A stretch of 64,000 nucleotides of DNA from Owenia fusiformis (Eukaryota > Annelida > Polychaeta > Sabellida > Oweniidae), in NCBI GenBank assembly GCA_903813345.2, contig CAIIXF020000001.1, positions 35,869,366 to 35,933,365 of the forward strand, written 5' to 3'. Positions 11,202-23,600 of the stretch are shown piece after piece. The notes below the pieces were generated by a model. The model did not search any database, was not told where the DNA came from, and saw nothing but the letters and a program-made list of their open reading frames with translations. The position numbers and the translations under genes are program-made. Within the stretch, counting starts at the first letter, position 1; every line of letters begins with the position of its first letter.

Positions 11202-11987
11202 ATGATGAGACTTCGAGCTTCCAATCTTTGGTGGAAGTTGGGCAGCTTTTCACAGTTGAACTACAACCAGAATATGTGGCATCTACTGCAACCAACCAAT
11301 TTTGCTAAAGCAATTCAGAAATCAAACATATGCAATTACTCAAGTGTTTCAAGATCATCATATATAAACTATTATACATTGAATGCAAGAATACCATCTC
11401 TAGGTTATCAGCATTCTGGTGTCCTTAGTTCAATCAAAAACTTCAACACAAGTCAGAAACAATGCATAAAAGAAGATAATGAAACAAAATCACTGGCAGT
11501 ATGGAGGAACCTTGTGCACTTAAAATCTTCCCCACTTCCTGCCTTAACACTTGGCCTTTCTGGACTTATACCATTTATATCAGCACCAGCATATATGATG
11601 GCAACTGGAGTGTTTTCACCTGAAATTGCGTTTGCACAGGTTGCATATGGTGCTTGTATTCTCTCCTTTCTGGGAGGGGTAAGATGGGGATTTACTCTCC
11701 CAGAAGAAAGTTTTGAGCAGCCTAATTGGCATAATTTAGGATATAGTGTTGTGCCTTCTTTAGTTGCTTGGACAGGCTTACTGCTGCCTTCACCATTGTC
11801 TTGTGTAACATTAATGGGAGGTTTAGGAGTCATAGCATATTTTGATGCAACAATGCAGGGATATCCTCTGTGGTTCAAAGCACTGAGATTCACTCTGAGC
11901 TTTATAGCAGTTTTATCTTTATGGACATGCTTCATGTGTGGATTTCTCTTGAAATCAGAAATCAAAAATCAGTCTTCGAGTGAATGA
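11202..11987 (+). CDS. TMEM69: Transmembrane protein 69 (TMEM69, DUF3429 family)
   Basis: A single coding exon encodes 261 aa. The first ~95 residues are basic, rich in Ser/Asn and almost free of acidic residues, consistent with a mitochondrial targeting region. Residues ~110-250 form the DUF3429 membrane domain: LGLSGLIPFISAPAYM, then AQVAYGACILSFLGGVRWGF, matching the family's AYGA-FLSFLGGIRWG block, then two further hydrophobic segments and PLWFKALRF. Four to five membrane helices are predicted by eye. A splice acceptor TTATTTTGCAG ends 8 bases before the ATG, so the 5' UTR is split. The molecular function of TMEM69 is not well established; it is a predicted membrane protein of mitochondria. 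Its neighbour on the minus strand is vasculin, as in human. Confidence 0.95.
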   Translation: MMRLRASNLWWKLGSFSQLNYNQNMWHLLQPTNFAKAIQKSNICNYSSVSRSSYINYYTLNARIPSLGYQHSGVLSSIKNFNTSQKQCIKEDNETKSLAVWRNLVHLKSSPLPALTLGLSGLIPFISAPAYMMATGVFSPEIAFAQVAYGACILSFLGGVRWGFTLPEESFEQPNWHNLGYSVVPSLVAWTGLLLPSPLSCVTLMGGLGVIAYFDATMQGYPLWFKALRFTLSFIAVLSLWTCFMCGFLLKSEIKNQSSSE

Positions 11988-12490
11988 ATGCACTATTTTT
12001 GCAATTGTCAATTATTCGATTGAAAGATGTCACTGGGGTCACAACCATTTTATTTTCTGAAGTTTAGAACCTTGTCTTGCTAATTAATAGAATGTACAAT
12101 TAGACTTAGGCAATTAAAAATTCATGAATTTCATAGACCTATATCCTGGAATCTCTTGGAATAGAGTATGACAGTATTTGAATCAGGCTAAAGAGAGATA
12201 AAGAGAGTCTTGGAATTCAATTCTGGGAACTTGATTAATTAACGCTCATGGCCATTCATTTGTCAAAGGACTTTTAAATAAATGCCCATGGGGCCTATTA
12301 GTGAGAGACTCCAGTATTCAAGTATGCTAATGATTAGAGATTAAATCTCAGATTAATGTGACAGTGAGAATAGAGAATGTAAGATGGAAGCAGCTTGTAT
12401 GTGATAAGATAAAAAAATATTTCATATGGTATTTATGTGAACCTACTATATATAGCCTGGTTATATGAATAAAATATATGTGCAGATTTA
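11988..12490 (+). other. TMEM69: TMEM69 3' UTR with poly(A) signal
   Basis: AAATAAATG occurs at about 12276, and AATAAA at 12468-12473 is followed by a T-rich stretch at 12490-12510. The second is the better candidate end. Confidence 0.45.
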
Positions 12491-13994
12491 CCTTTTTCTT
12501 TGTTAACACTTATTAATTTTGTACATTTATAATTTTTTTAAGATGGGATAAGAATTTATTAGGCAAAATATATCTTGTATCCTCCAACATCCCACCAGTC
12601 TCACCAGAGTGTTGAAAGTGATTATCTGTCCCTTCCCCGTTTTTAAGGGTCATCATTAGAATAAACAGAAATCTTACCCTCTGTATTTGTTTGACTAAGG
12701 TTCTTACTTTATAACAGTTCACCATTACCATGATTAAATTAGATGTAAAAGCTTAAAAGAATAAACAAAAATGTCTAAAATGAATATATAGTATTTTTTT
12801 ATAACAACTTGAAAGTTGGTTTTAAGAGAAAATGTTAATTTCTATTGTTAAATTATTAAGTATTTTTTTGTTGGAATCAGAGAAAGCTATTTGTTATTAT
12901 TTTACTTTTTTTATTATACAGTATATTACTGTATAGGGAGCCATAAAGGTAACAAATCTTAACGTCTCAGTCATTCAGCATATGTTTCAACTTTCATGTC
13001 ATACTTGGCAAATTTAAAGTTGCATTAGTCTATGATCTATCCCTAATGGTCAACATTTTATAGCCATTTACAAAAATGCTATAAAATGCCAGCATCAAGT
13101 CTGGAGACAAACTTGAATGTTTCAAGCAAAGTTGTTCACTACTCGATCACAAACATCTTGAAATGGTTCACATCTTCCTTCTCATCTCTTGTTTCAATGT
13201 TTCTAGAGTTGTTAGTGTAGACATTAGCCCCACAGATATAAAATTTGGGCTGTTTCATGTCCAGTGATTGTGGCCTGTTTCAGCAATTTGAGGATGGTTT
13301 GTAAATAGCCATAAAAGTGAGATGATTGGGATGACACCAATGAAATGGTAGAGTAAAAGAATATGGAGGCCCCCCCCCCCCCCCCCCCCCCCTATGGAAC
13401 CTGGTTTATTTGTGCCAAATGTCACTTTAAATCCATGATGAATAATTTAGATACTGTAGATACAAATTTCACATCTATTATAGGAAATCCTCAAAGGAAT
13501 TTGTTATTAGCAATTATTTCACTTGTGTAACATAAGCATTAACTGATTAAAGGCTAGTTTTGCTCCAAGACAGACAAGCCCGGGAATTAACTGTAGGTAC
13601 GATAAATTATAAACACTGAAGCATTTCGTTCAGTGTTGAATTAGCCAATCAAATTCAACTATGTATGTTCGCTGAAAATCCAATATGGCTGACTTTCTAT
13701 GCAAATATTTCAGGTTCGTTTGTGTTATTTTCCCCATTTAAAGCGGCATATCGTGTAAAATAGATAAAGTTAATATATATATTTTGCCATATGGATTTAA
13801 AGATCATACAGATTTAAAGCTTAGTTCTCTAATAATTGTCGAAAAAGTAATTCTAAAGTTGGTTTTCAGAAAAAATATTGATTTTTTATTGTGTTCAAAA
13901 ATGGTGTGTCCGATTTTCGTTGGAATCACAGCACAGCTTACTTCCTGCGAAAGCTATTTGGATTTTGATATAATAGCTTTCCCACGGACCATTT
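12491..13994. other. Intergenic stretch, no gene seen
   Basis: AT-rich DNA without a supported exon. The only clear feature is a homopolymer of 23 C at 13370-13392. CCAATATGGC occurs near 13680. Confidence 0.5.
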
Positions 13995-14459
13995 GGACAG
14001 CTCAATGATCGTGACCTTTGAAATCGAATTAAGTCGATCCGCTGCTTACTTTTGGTCTCTAACTGTGTCTTACATCAGTATCATCAATCCGTGTAAGTAT
14101 TGGAGCGCTGGAGTACTTCTTTTTCGATCAAGACTTGTAATTCGTTTTACTGCCAAATTCCAATATGGCGGTTTCTGCTCGGACATTTTCGTAAATCTCC
14201 GGAGGTTGTCCGAACCAAACTAATTCTCAAAATTCATTTCGTTCGTTGCGTATCTCGCACCTAGCAAACCGCCATATTGGAAATAGGTCTGTAAAACTTT
14301 AACTCGATGAACAATTTACAAGTCTTGATCGAAAAAGAAGTACTCCAGCGCTCCAATACTTACACGAATTGATGATACTGATGTAAGACACAGTTAGAGA
14401 CCAAAAGTAAGCCGCGGATCGACTTAATTCAATTTCAAAGGTCACTATTGATCAGCTGT
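13995..14459. mobile_element. Foldback element with ~170-190 bp arms
   Basis: The arm at ~13995-14176 reads GTGACCTTTGAAATCGAATT through CTTTTTCGATCAAGACTTG to CCAATATGGCGGTTT. The arm at ~14263-14459 is its near-perfect reverse complement with a ~30-bp replaced stretch near the inner end. The spacer is about 86 bp. High arm identity implies recent origin or arm conversion. No coding sequence. Confidence 0.8.
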
Positions 14460-14776
14460 TCACTTCTCCGTTTGAGAGCCATAAGTTTCAAAATCTAATA
14501 TGGCTCTCGAAATCTAATATGGCTCTCGAAGTGAGTAAAGCACAGCTACTTAAATATGGCTGTATCACGGATAATGGGAGGTTGGGCAACTTGAATGAAG
14601 AAAAAACTGTCTTCCTTCCTCATTAATGTCGTCATTCCACAGCCAGCACTTACTCTACCGAGCTGGGAAGTTGGATTGAAAATTCTTGAAGAGAAAAAAT
14701 CGAGCCCATTTTGACTGAACACTAAACACTAAAACTGAGTAGAGTTTATAATATGCTGTATATTTAAATCAATACA

Positions 14777-15099
14777 TAAAGTCCATTTCACTGCTTCATT
14801 TCGTCAGTAGAACGGCAAAAATAAGAAATTTGTATATCTTGGATTGCTTCTAGTTTGGCTTATAAAGTGTATGGCCTCTTATATTTGGATGTTTCTCTGC
14901 CATGTTATTTTCAATAAGATTAACATGGCTGAAATTCTTCAAAAAATTATCATTGCACAAAAAACGAAAAAATCTGAAATATACAAATGTCATTCATGTA
15001 CATTATGAATATACTTTTCCATATATTATTGCACAATGGTCTCCCAATTTCTTATTTTTGCCGTTCTACTGACGAAATGAAGCAGTGAAATGGACTTTA
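14777..15099. mobile_element. 323-bp MITE with ~54-bp terminal inverted repeats
   Basis: Both ends begin TAAAGTCCATTTCACTGC and stay complementary inward through TTCATTTCGTCAGTAG and GGCAAAAATAAGAAAT, with almost no mismatch over about 54 bp. The spacer is about 210 bp. It lies about 100 bp upstream of the TCTCGCGAGA motif at 15205. Confidence 0.8.
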
Positions 15100-15204
15100 A
15101 TTTATTTGCTGTTACCTTATTTTGTTCATTCAACAGTCTGTTGTCGTAAATCAATGTTCTATGAGACAACAAAACTTTTGAATTCAGATTGCAGGTATTT
15201 TAGG

Positions 15205-15286
15205 TCTCGCGAGATCTTGTGACTTTCGTAAGTAAAGATTTGCCACAAAGTAACTCGCGTTAGCTAAATATGAATAGTCACATGAT
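15205..15286 (+). promoter_or_regulatory. Candidate promoter of the GPATCH8-like gene
   Basis: TCTCGCGAGA (perfect, 15205-15214) is followed by a strong donor-like GTAAGT at 15228-15233 and the E-box GTCACATGAT at 15277-15286. It is 2.4 kb upstream of the first coding exon, whose own exon seems to start at a splice acceptor (17455), so an untranslated first exon is expected about here. Position and motifs only; no transcript evidence. Confidence 0.45.
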
Positions 15287-15329
15287 CTTTCAGCGGCAAT
15301 GCGCATGTAAAGTACAATGCGCATGTGCA

Positions 15330-16156
15330 CTAGGGGTGAAACGAATACTCAAGTATTCGGTTGCAAATAGGTCTCAGGTGATATTCGAATGGCATTTTGT
15401 GGTGTTCGAATATTAAACGATTGACTGCGCATGAGCGCCGATTTAGTCTCCCGCCAAGACAAACCCAATTCTAAGGCAATCCCGATATAGATTACACGGT
15501 TACTCACCTAAGAGTCATCTGCAGCTCTTACTTGTAACCTCTGGCGCTCTGAGTACTGCTGATTAATGGTATTACTTGAATATAAAGTTAAGAACATTCG
15601 TTTGACGAGAGGCAATCTGTGCCAGGTTCGTTTTTAGGTTCAGTTTTTAGCGCATGCTCTTGGAATAAGTATTTATAATCATTCATAACACAACCGTTGC
15701 ATTGTCTTATCGTCTACAACTTCACAATTTATTGTGAATTCGAATACTATAAAAAAAGTTCTACAGTAATCGGCAATCGTTTCTTTACGTAATTACGTCT
15801 GGTATGTGTTTTAGAACCATCGTATATTTGGTGTTTCCCGATGACGTAATTAACACGCCGGGAGAAGGTTGTATTTCTTGTTTTCGTTTTTATTTACTGT
15901 TTTATTGGTGAAATTAACAAACAAATAGGTAAATAAAATGCTTTATTGACGTTAATTAAATGTAATAATATTACAAACAAACAAATGGTTTACATAACAC
16001 AGCCTGCAATTCTGTTCAAACTTGGTGTATTTACTTCACATGCTCTTAGAAATCAAACACTATATTTACTTCCGGGTTTTTAACGAATATTCGGGGCCGA
16101 ACGGGGACTTGCTGGCCGAATATTCGGTATGAGAATTTACTATTCGTTTCAGCCCG
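15330..16156. mobile_element. 827-bp hAT-like MITE with 8-bp target duplication
   Basis: The left end is CTAGGGGTGAAACGAATA and the right end, inverted, is CGGGCTGAAACGAATA. The flanks CATGTGCA (15322-15329) and AATGTGCA (16157-16164) match at 7 of 8 positions, the duplication length of hAT transposons. The interior carries further GAATATTCG motifs near both ends. No transposase frame was seen. Confidence 0.72.
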
Positions 16157-16164
16157 AATGTGCA

Positions 16165-17455
16165 CGCATGCGCAAAAAGTTAAAAAGCGGTGCGCACCAG
16201 GTCTGGAATTTCTCTACTTTAAGAAGCCATGGAAGTTAACAGGAAATGACAAAATAAAAAATGAAAAAACCATGCTGGATTTTGAAAATTTTTTGAACCA
16301 AGATAACCGAGTTCTGTTTAGACCTCCAGTCAGTTTAACTAGTTCTACATATCATTTACATGTCCGGGAACACAATGGAAATGGTCAGAATGACCATAAA
16401 CATGATGAATTAACCTTTTCAGCCCTCCGAAAATGTGACTGAAAAAAGCTAAAAGGAGGTACTCAGGAAAGGTCAAAGAACAGAATCTTTTGATTTTTTC
16501 AGAAAATGTGTCCCAATATATTGCTCTAAATGTAAATTTTAAAATAAAAAAATTTTATTAGAAAATTTAATGTTTTCTGCTTACTGCTGCTAATGCACCT
16601 CTAACTTATACCCGGCACCAGAGAGAGTTGCAATTTTTTCCAAAAAGTTGGGCGAGTGGTATGCTTGAGTTGTGATGCAAAAAGAACAAAAGTTGCAAAA
16701 AGTTAGCCATGTAGAAGCCTTGTCATCAGGGTCTCTCTCATTAACACTTTACAATCACCAAAAATTGCTTCATATTCATGTCCATAAACTAGAATATTGT
16801 AACGTTTAGACAGTAAAGTCGAATACTGTTAACGTAAATCACCACGCACGATGACTATGTCATAAATTACCATAAAAGATGCATTCTATACTGAAAATTG
16901 AGAGAAGTTGTCACATGCGCAACAAAGCAACTTTCTCGGGTGTCAGTTATAAAAACTTTGAAAAGATGTTGAACATACTATACTATTAATATTTTTGAAT
17001 TTTGAAACTATGTTATGAAGAGTAAATTGCTTTTTTCTCTTTAGACCTTGGTAATTCACTTCATTTATTTTTACATTAGTAAAACTTAGTTGGAAGTTAA
17101 GTTAAAATGTTTCTAACATAGACTCATTTTTTGATTCAATGTTATTGCTACTAGAATATTATTCATCGCAAATCACTAGTCATAACCATATATTTTGTGT
17201 TTTTTAAACACTGCCATATATTCATTCAATTCAACCAATCAAATGCTAAGAAAGTTAAGTGCTTTTATAAATTTTATTGCCTTTACTTTATGAGTTTTTT
17301 TTATCATAGTAATGGACTTAAGGTCAAATGGATATTAATTGTATTTGTACATCTTTTGAAACCCTCTTAAATTTTTATTTATGTATTCAAAATTACATAT
17401 CAGCATATCAATTTTATGCCTATTCATGTTTGACTTTCTATGTTGATTCCATTAG
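16165..17455. other. Non-coding stretch upstream of the GPATCH8-like gene
   Basis: A 94-codon open frame starts at 16158 but shows no family motif and overlaps the hAT target site, so it is not called a gene. The rest is AT-rich with nothing recognised; it is probably an intron of the 5' UTR. Confidence 0.4.
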
Positions 17456-17618
17456 TTGATACTGAGGGAAATACCACAGCCTATGAACAACCAGGAGTAA
17501 TATCTCTGAGGGACTTGAAGATATCCATGTCCTAACTGAGGTATACCACTGCTTGGAGTCCCTGGTAAAACACTTTATCGACAATATCCCAGTAGGGTTC
17601 TAGAGACAGCGGTTTGCC
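17456..17618 (+). other. 5' UTR of the GPATCH8-like gene (first coding exon)
   Basis: An acceptor ATTCCATTAG ends at 17455. From there to the ATG the frame of the protein carries TAG at 17601. The acceptor is moderate and the exon could begin elsewhere. Confidence 0.45.
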
Positions 17619-17657
17619 ATGGGTGGCACAAAGGAAACAAAATCTAAGAAGAGCAAG
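17619..17657 (+). CDS. GPATCH8-like coding exon 1 (13 residues)
   Basis: It encodes MGGTKETKSKKSK and ends in donor AAG|GTACGA, phase 0. Short, but supported by the Kozak context, the upstream stop and a phase that reads straight into exon 2. Confidence 0.7.
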
Positions 17658-20600
17658 GTACGACACCTTACAATATATTTGATAGTGAATAAACAGCCAA
17701 GCATTTCTTGTAAAATCTTCTAAAATTATGATAAAGCATGCAGTAAAATGATTATGTAATGGGACGATTTCTTGAACTCCTGTTTTGATACTGTGGGTTA
17801 TATGTGACTTATTCTGAAATGTTTTACTATCTCATAATAATAGGATCCATAAAATGTGCTTGATCGCAACGAGCAGGTAACGTTTAGAGGGATGCTCTAT
17901 ATTTAGTCTAGCCTAAGTTTAAAGGTGTCTGAATGCTAAATACCCATCCTCCACAATATCTTTCTATTGTATCAGATTTGAATATTGGTTTATATTTGGT
18001 TCCTTTTCTTTTCTGACGAAATTTCATATTTTTGATCATTTCTAAGATATGCAAATGTCTTATGAGATATATAGAGGTTATTTAATGGGAGGTTTTTGAT
18101 ACAGGGTATATCTGAAGGAAATACAATATATCTACCTGATATCAATTATATTCCCGCATGTTATTTACCTATAACACTACTAAGTATGGGATAATAAAGA
18201 ATATTATGAAGCCACAAAACCAATATTCAGTGTGATACCTTAGATTTGAATAATGTTATAACACTTTGTGCAGTTGCATATAGTTAACATTTGATTTTCA
18301 ATTACCACTGTCCATAACAAGGTTAACCATTGATTTCATTGATTTGTCAATGAGATATCCATTTTTTAAAAGCATTGCATTATTTACTATCTGTGAATCA
18401 AAGTGTTCATCATTCCTCCAATGTTTAACTTAAGAACGACATATGTCATTCTTTCAATATATTAATTTATACTTCAAAAGAATAGCCTTCAATCAGCATT
18501 CATGGAGCACTTTTAGTATTGACTTCTCTGGTGGTACTTCGATGAAATCACTAAAAAACCTTGGAATTGGGAACCAGCTGTGAGATTTTGTGATATGACT
18601 TGCCTTAGCCCATGAGCATTTTCAGACACTTTCTCTTTCATTTTGCATGTTTAGAATTGAATTTTCAATGCTTTTTACTGTAATGTAAAAAGATACTACA
18701 TTTTCTCCTATTTCTGCATGTTCACTTTTTTATCGTAATAACCTCTTCATGCTTTACTTGTTGCATTTGCATAGTATGTATTTAATATGGCACTTTTTAA
18801 ATACCATCACCAAAGCAAAAATCACCATCACATTTTTATTATTATTAATAGTGTTGATCTCTTGAAAATATTGACTTGTTCAAAATTACAACAAATTGTA
18901 GAATATAAATGATGGTAAGTATAATATCCTGTATGTTTATAGTAATTTATCACTACTCTATGTAAAAAATGAATAATCCCATATAGATTATAGGGGGTTC
19001 TCTTGGGTGTTATATTTCCCCCTTGGTGAGCCCCATGTAGGTTATGTAGTAATGTATTATGCCCCTGCTCTAATATTATATGATGGTGTTTTGTGCTTGT
19101 TTGAATGACTTATTGTGTTGCCTGTATTAGGGGTTAGCAGGGTCAGTCATGTTAGCCTATTAGATTTTAATAATTTGGGAAAAATCATGTTATCCTAGAC
19201 ATTTATTCATTACAACCCAACAACATAAATTGTGCCTTAATGCTCAGGTGTTTGATAAGTATGGCTTATTTGCTTTAACACATTTGTTTGATATATATAG
19301 CTCAACTTTTACAGTGAAGGCATCAAAGATATTTATAGCTTTTCTAGAAAAGTGATCAAGATTCAGTGCTGCAATATGGAGATGAAGCAGTTGTCATAGT
19401 AACTGAAAAAAGGATTCTGCAGAGAGTAAATTGCAACATCACAAGTTAAAGTAGAAATAAATTTATTTAATCTTTGCTTTTAATTTCCACTCATTAGTTG
19501 AGTCATTTTATATTATGTTAGAGTCTATGGCTGCTTGTTTAAAATAATATTTTCTTCTCTTGAACATGTAATGCCACTGTACCTAATAGCAGCCATTTGG
19601 GGACTTCTTAATCATAAAGTTCATTGTAATTTGTATCATTGTTGTGTGATTTCTTTGATGCCCATGTTATTTTTATGTCACTACCAGAAATGATGACATG
19701 TTGTTATAGTCTTCAACTTTTTTGTGGATGGCATTCGGCAGTTGGCACTCGCATCTGTAACAAATGGCAGGTGGTGACATAATTGAAGGTTAATGATTTG
19801 TCTAAATATGTTGACTACTGTTTTATGGCTATTAAAAGACAAAACACATTTTCAGTTTTCAGTTCTGAATAAGTAAGATATTTTGTCACTGCTGGACCAT
19901 AACTATGGTTACCATAGCACCAAATGAATATGAGCTAGAGCACACTAATTTTCAGTGTTTTGAGTTAACACTGGGAACGTTTGAGCAAAACATAATGTTT
20001 AATAAAGCATGAGCATTACTTATTGAACACCCTGATATGAATACCAGTTATTAATGTAGAAAATAACAAAATGTTACTAGGTAGTAAATATGATAATGTT
20101 GTTAGTAGATTTTTGAGACACTTAATCATTGCATTTATTATTGTGTAATATGTTTTTTATTTCAGAGATGGGCCTGTATATAAGAAAATATTTATTGTAT
20201 CAGAGTTACATGCTGTTACATGTTTAAGTTGTTGATAGAGGAAGTTGTTAATAGTTCAATGGTAAATTGGCATATGGTGTTGACCCTGAAGTTCATATGA
20301 GACATCAGCATCATTCCCAATATACATGTAGAGGAACTAGTTCTTAATTGAGATTGTTGTAAATTGATATTTTACAGGGCAGTCAATTAAGATCAAAAAT
20401 AGCCTATTGTTCTATCCCAAAGACTGATTTTTCTCTAATCTCTGTTCATATTGATATTCTGTGAAGGAGGTATAAAATAAACACCTTTTTTGTGGAAAGG
20501 CATCTTTTGTTTTCAAATTGATTCCCCTGTAGCATACCATGTATTAATAAATACTAATTCATCCTCCAAATGCAGGATTAGAAGATCAAGTGAATGGATG

Positions 20601-23600
20601 AGTACTTCTTCCCTGTCTTTCCCCACCTCCTTATCACATTATTGTACTTATTACATGTACTCGTATATATGTATCATACCACTAGAAAACAAAGGTGAAA
20701 AACAATGACATCTATTGAGCATCTCCATGACGATGATGAACGCCAAGAAGACAACATGACACATGTTCAATAACACAAGAATATCTCTCTTTGTGTCTTG
20801 TGAATTGTATGAATAATGAAGCTTTTAATCATAGGTCCATATATCTTTTTAAATGCAATGCCAGTTAATTAACTTCACTAACATGAATAAATAACTGTAT
20901 ATTTTCATGCATATAGCATATTTACATGAATAATCCATGGTTATTCACACTTGATTATTCTGATTGTCTCATTTCTATGTTGTCTTTAGGTATATTTAAT
21001 GGTTAATTTGCAATACGCATGGATTTAGTGTATTATTTATACTGCAAAACAATCATAATAGTAATATATAAATAACTACTCTCTATGGCATAAAGGTCTC
21101 ACTCCATAAATATTGTCTGTATCAAATCAGAATATGTTATCAAAAAACATGAAACTTCATTAACTACCATAAGTAACTTGTTTTTACTTAACATTCAAAC
21201 TTCCATTAAAATTACATTTTAGATCTCTGAGAGCTTGGTATCAGATCCAAAATTATAGAGGATAGTTTAGAAAGCTGATTTTAATTTAGGGTAACAGATT
21301 TAGGAGAGGAATGGCTGTATCAGTTGAAATTTGGAAGATGCTAGCTCTGAAAAATGTCTAGTGAAACTACAAGAACTTAAGTGTACATGTATTTGTATAT
21401 TTTAATGCAAAATTTGAAATGAGCATAGGGTTTTATTCATATCATTCATATGTTATAATTCATATGATAATTTTTACTCATGATTTTAATCAAGCTAGGA
21501 GTCCGTATACAAATGACATGTATGATGATATAGGATATCAGTTCATGTTGTACAAACCCAGCGCAATCAAGCAAAATATATTAAGCGATTTGAAAGAAAA
21601 AGAAATGATATTTTTGAATGTGGATTTTCAAATAGATAGTTCACACCATGGTATGATTCTGATTTAAACATTTAGTATCTCACCCTGGTCATTTCTGAGC
21701 AGTCAATATGATGAGATAATTATGTCCGTTTATACTCGATCTTATGGCTTAGTTATGTCGATTATGATGATCAAATATTACATTGGAGCAGTCCAGCAAA
21801 ATGTCATTTATTTGATTTGTGCCAGAGTCAGTTTTGCTCAGATAAGTAGTTAATCTGTAAGCTTTAGATGGTAAAGATTGGATAATTCAAATGAGATTTG
21901 CCATTAGGGCTGCTTTAAAGTTTACTCATTGACTAATGATTTTCTATTCTGTAGCATTTCCTTTGTATTCAGCATCACCTCAGTTAGCCTAGACTCAAAT
22001 CTTTGCCAAATGTGAGAGCTATTGAAGTATTGATGTGAGTTCTCAGTTCAGTTAACAAATGAAAAGGGGTCTCATTAAAAGAGTAAGAATTGATTATTTA
22101 ATTGTGATGAATTTATGCTTTAACCTGTATCCAATAACTAACCCCCTAGGGAATTACAAATGGACGTCACTATGATCAGATGTATGTGGAATCGTGTAGT
22201 GCTATATCCAATCAATGAATGGCTGTGTAATTATTGATGTAACCTTGTGTTTGATATGTTTTAGGACAGATTTACATGATGCTTTTTATCACCAAGTGGG
22301 ACTCTAATGTAAGAAGATTCATAATGAGTATTTTCTAAGCAGCATTACCAACAACAAAAATGAATCTCTAATCAGCAGATTGATATAATAAAGCTTGCAA
22401 ATTATTGCTCTTACATTAACCTTTTCAATTCAGGACTTAGATTTCACTTTAAAGAGAGCTTCATCTGCAGTAATTATCCTCTTGGTAGTAGGGTATGCAT
22501 TTAGAATCATATTGTATGCCTAAAACATGAGAAAACATCCAAGCAAACTATTGGTTAGGTGAATGATGTTGTTAAGATAATCTGCAGTTATCTGCCAAAG
22601 TCAGCCATTTCATCCTTCAGTTAGACTTAATGTCTATGCACATTGACAAGAAAACCAGACTGAATTTCAGACTTCTGTGAATTTCAATAAAAAAGTTAAG
22701 TTTATCCAATTCTATCTTTTATGCTTGTTTAATATCCCGGATTTTGGAAATATTACCTCAGAAATTTATTCCTAAGATTGGGAAGTCTTAATATTTATTT
22801 CTGTATAGTTACACCTGCCTAGTGTGAATGAGTGTGCTTGCTTAGTGTATTATGTCATAGAACAGTTCAGATGAGATGAGAGGTACCATCTGGACATATT
22901 TTCTATATTTCACTTTTCAGAGTAAGGCAATGAGCATTTAAATTGCATAATAATACATCCTCTTCCAAATTCATCTGTAGAACATACTACATATGCATAG
23001 ATTGGGTTAACATATGTTTGTATTTACTGGAGAGCTATTAATGATGAGACCTACAGTATAACATCTGCAATCAGAATTTATTTCATCTGTGCTAATTTTA
23101 CAATCAGCATATGTTCAGATAGTCATCACATCTTTCTGTCTCTGAACTTGAGTTGCCATGGTTTACCATGATGAGTTTTATGTGGTAAATTGCAAGTTCT
23201 GAGCACTGACTATTGGACTATTGTTATCCTGGACTTAAGACTGAAATCTAACTATGAAAATGGTACTGGGAATGTGTACATCAAGACAGACAGTGAAGTG
23301 AACTTAACACTCAGCAGTGTATGGGTGATTCGTTTTTATGCCTGCATGTCTGCACTCTATTTGTAAGTCATACTTCAAACAGGATGTAACAAATACTCCT
23401 TGAATCTACAAGAGAAAGATACATTCACAGTGGAGGCAGACTAAAGGAATTGATCCGAGACATAACATTCATAAATGACTCTATACCTTCAAGGTCATTC
23501 TGACAAAGAAAACATGGATTACCAACATGTTTAAAGATTTAGGATATATTTATGCTGAAGTAGATATAAACAATGATCGTTATAGCATTATAGCTTCATA

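Noticed and set aside
11453-11965. 170-codon minus-strand frame opposite TMEM69
   Set aside because: Antisense shadow of a well-supported gene; no motif, and the sense frame has the DUF3429 signature.
16158-16442. 94-codon plus-strand frame downstream of the hAT-like MITE
   Set aside because: Starts within the target-site sequence, has no recognisable domain, no convincing splice sites and non-coding composition on either side.
20706-20774. Short frame MTSIEHLHDDDERQEDNM near 20.7 kb with coding-like composition
   Set aside because: Only 22 codons, stop soon after, no donor before the stop and no upstream exon in frame.
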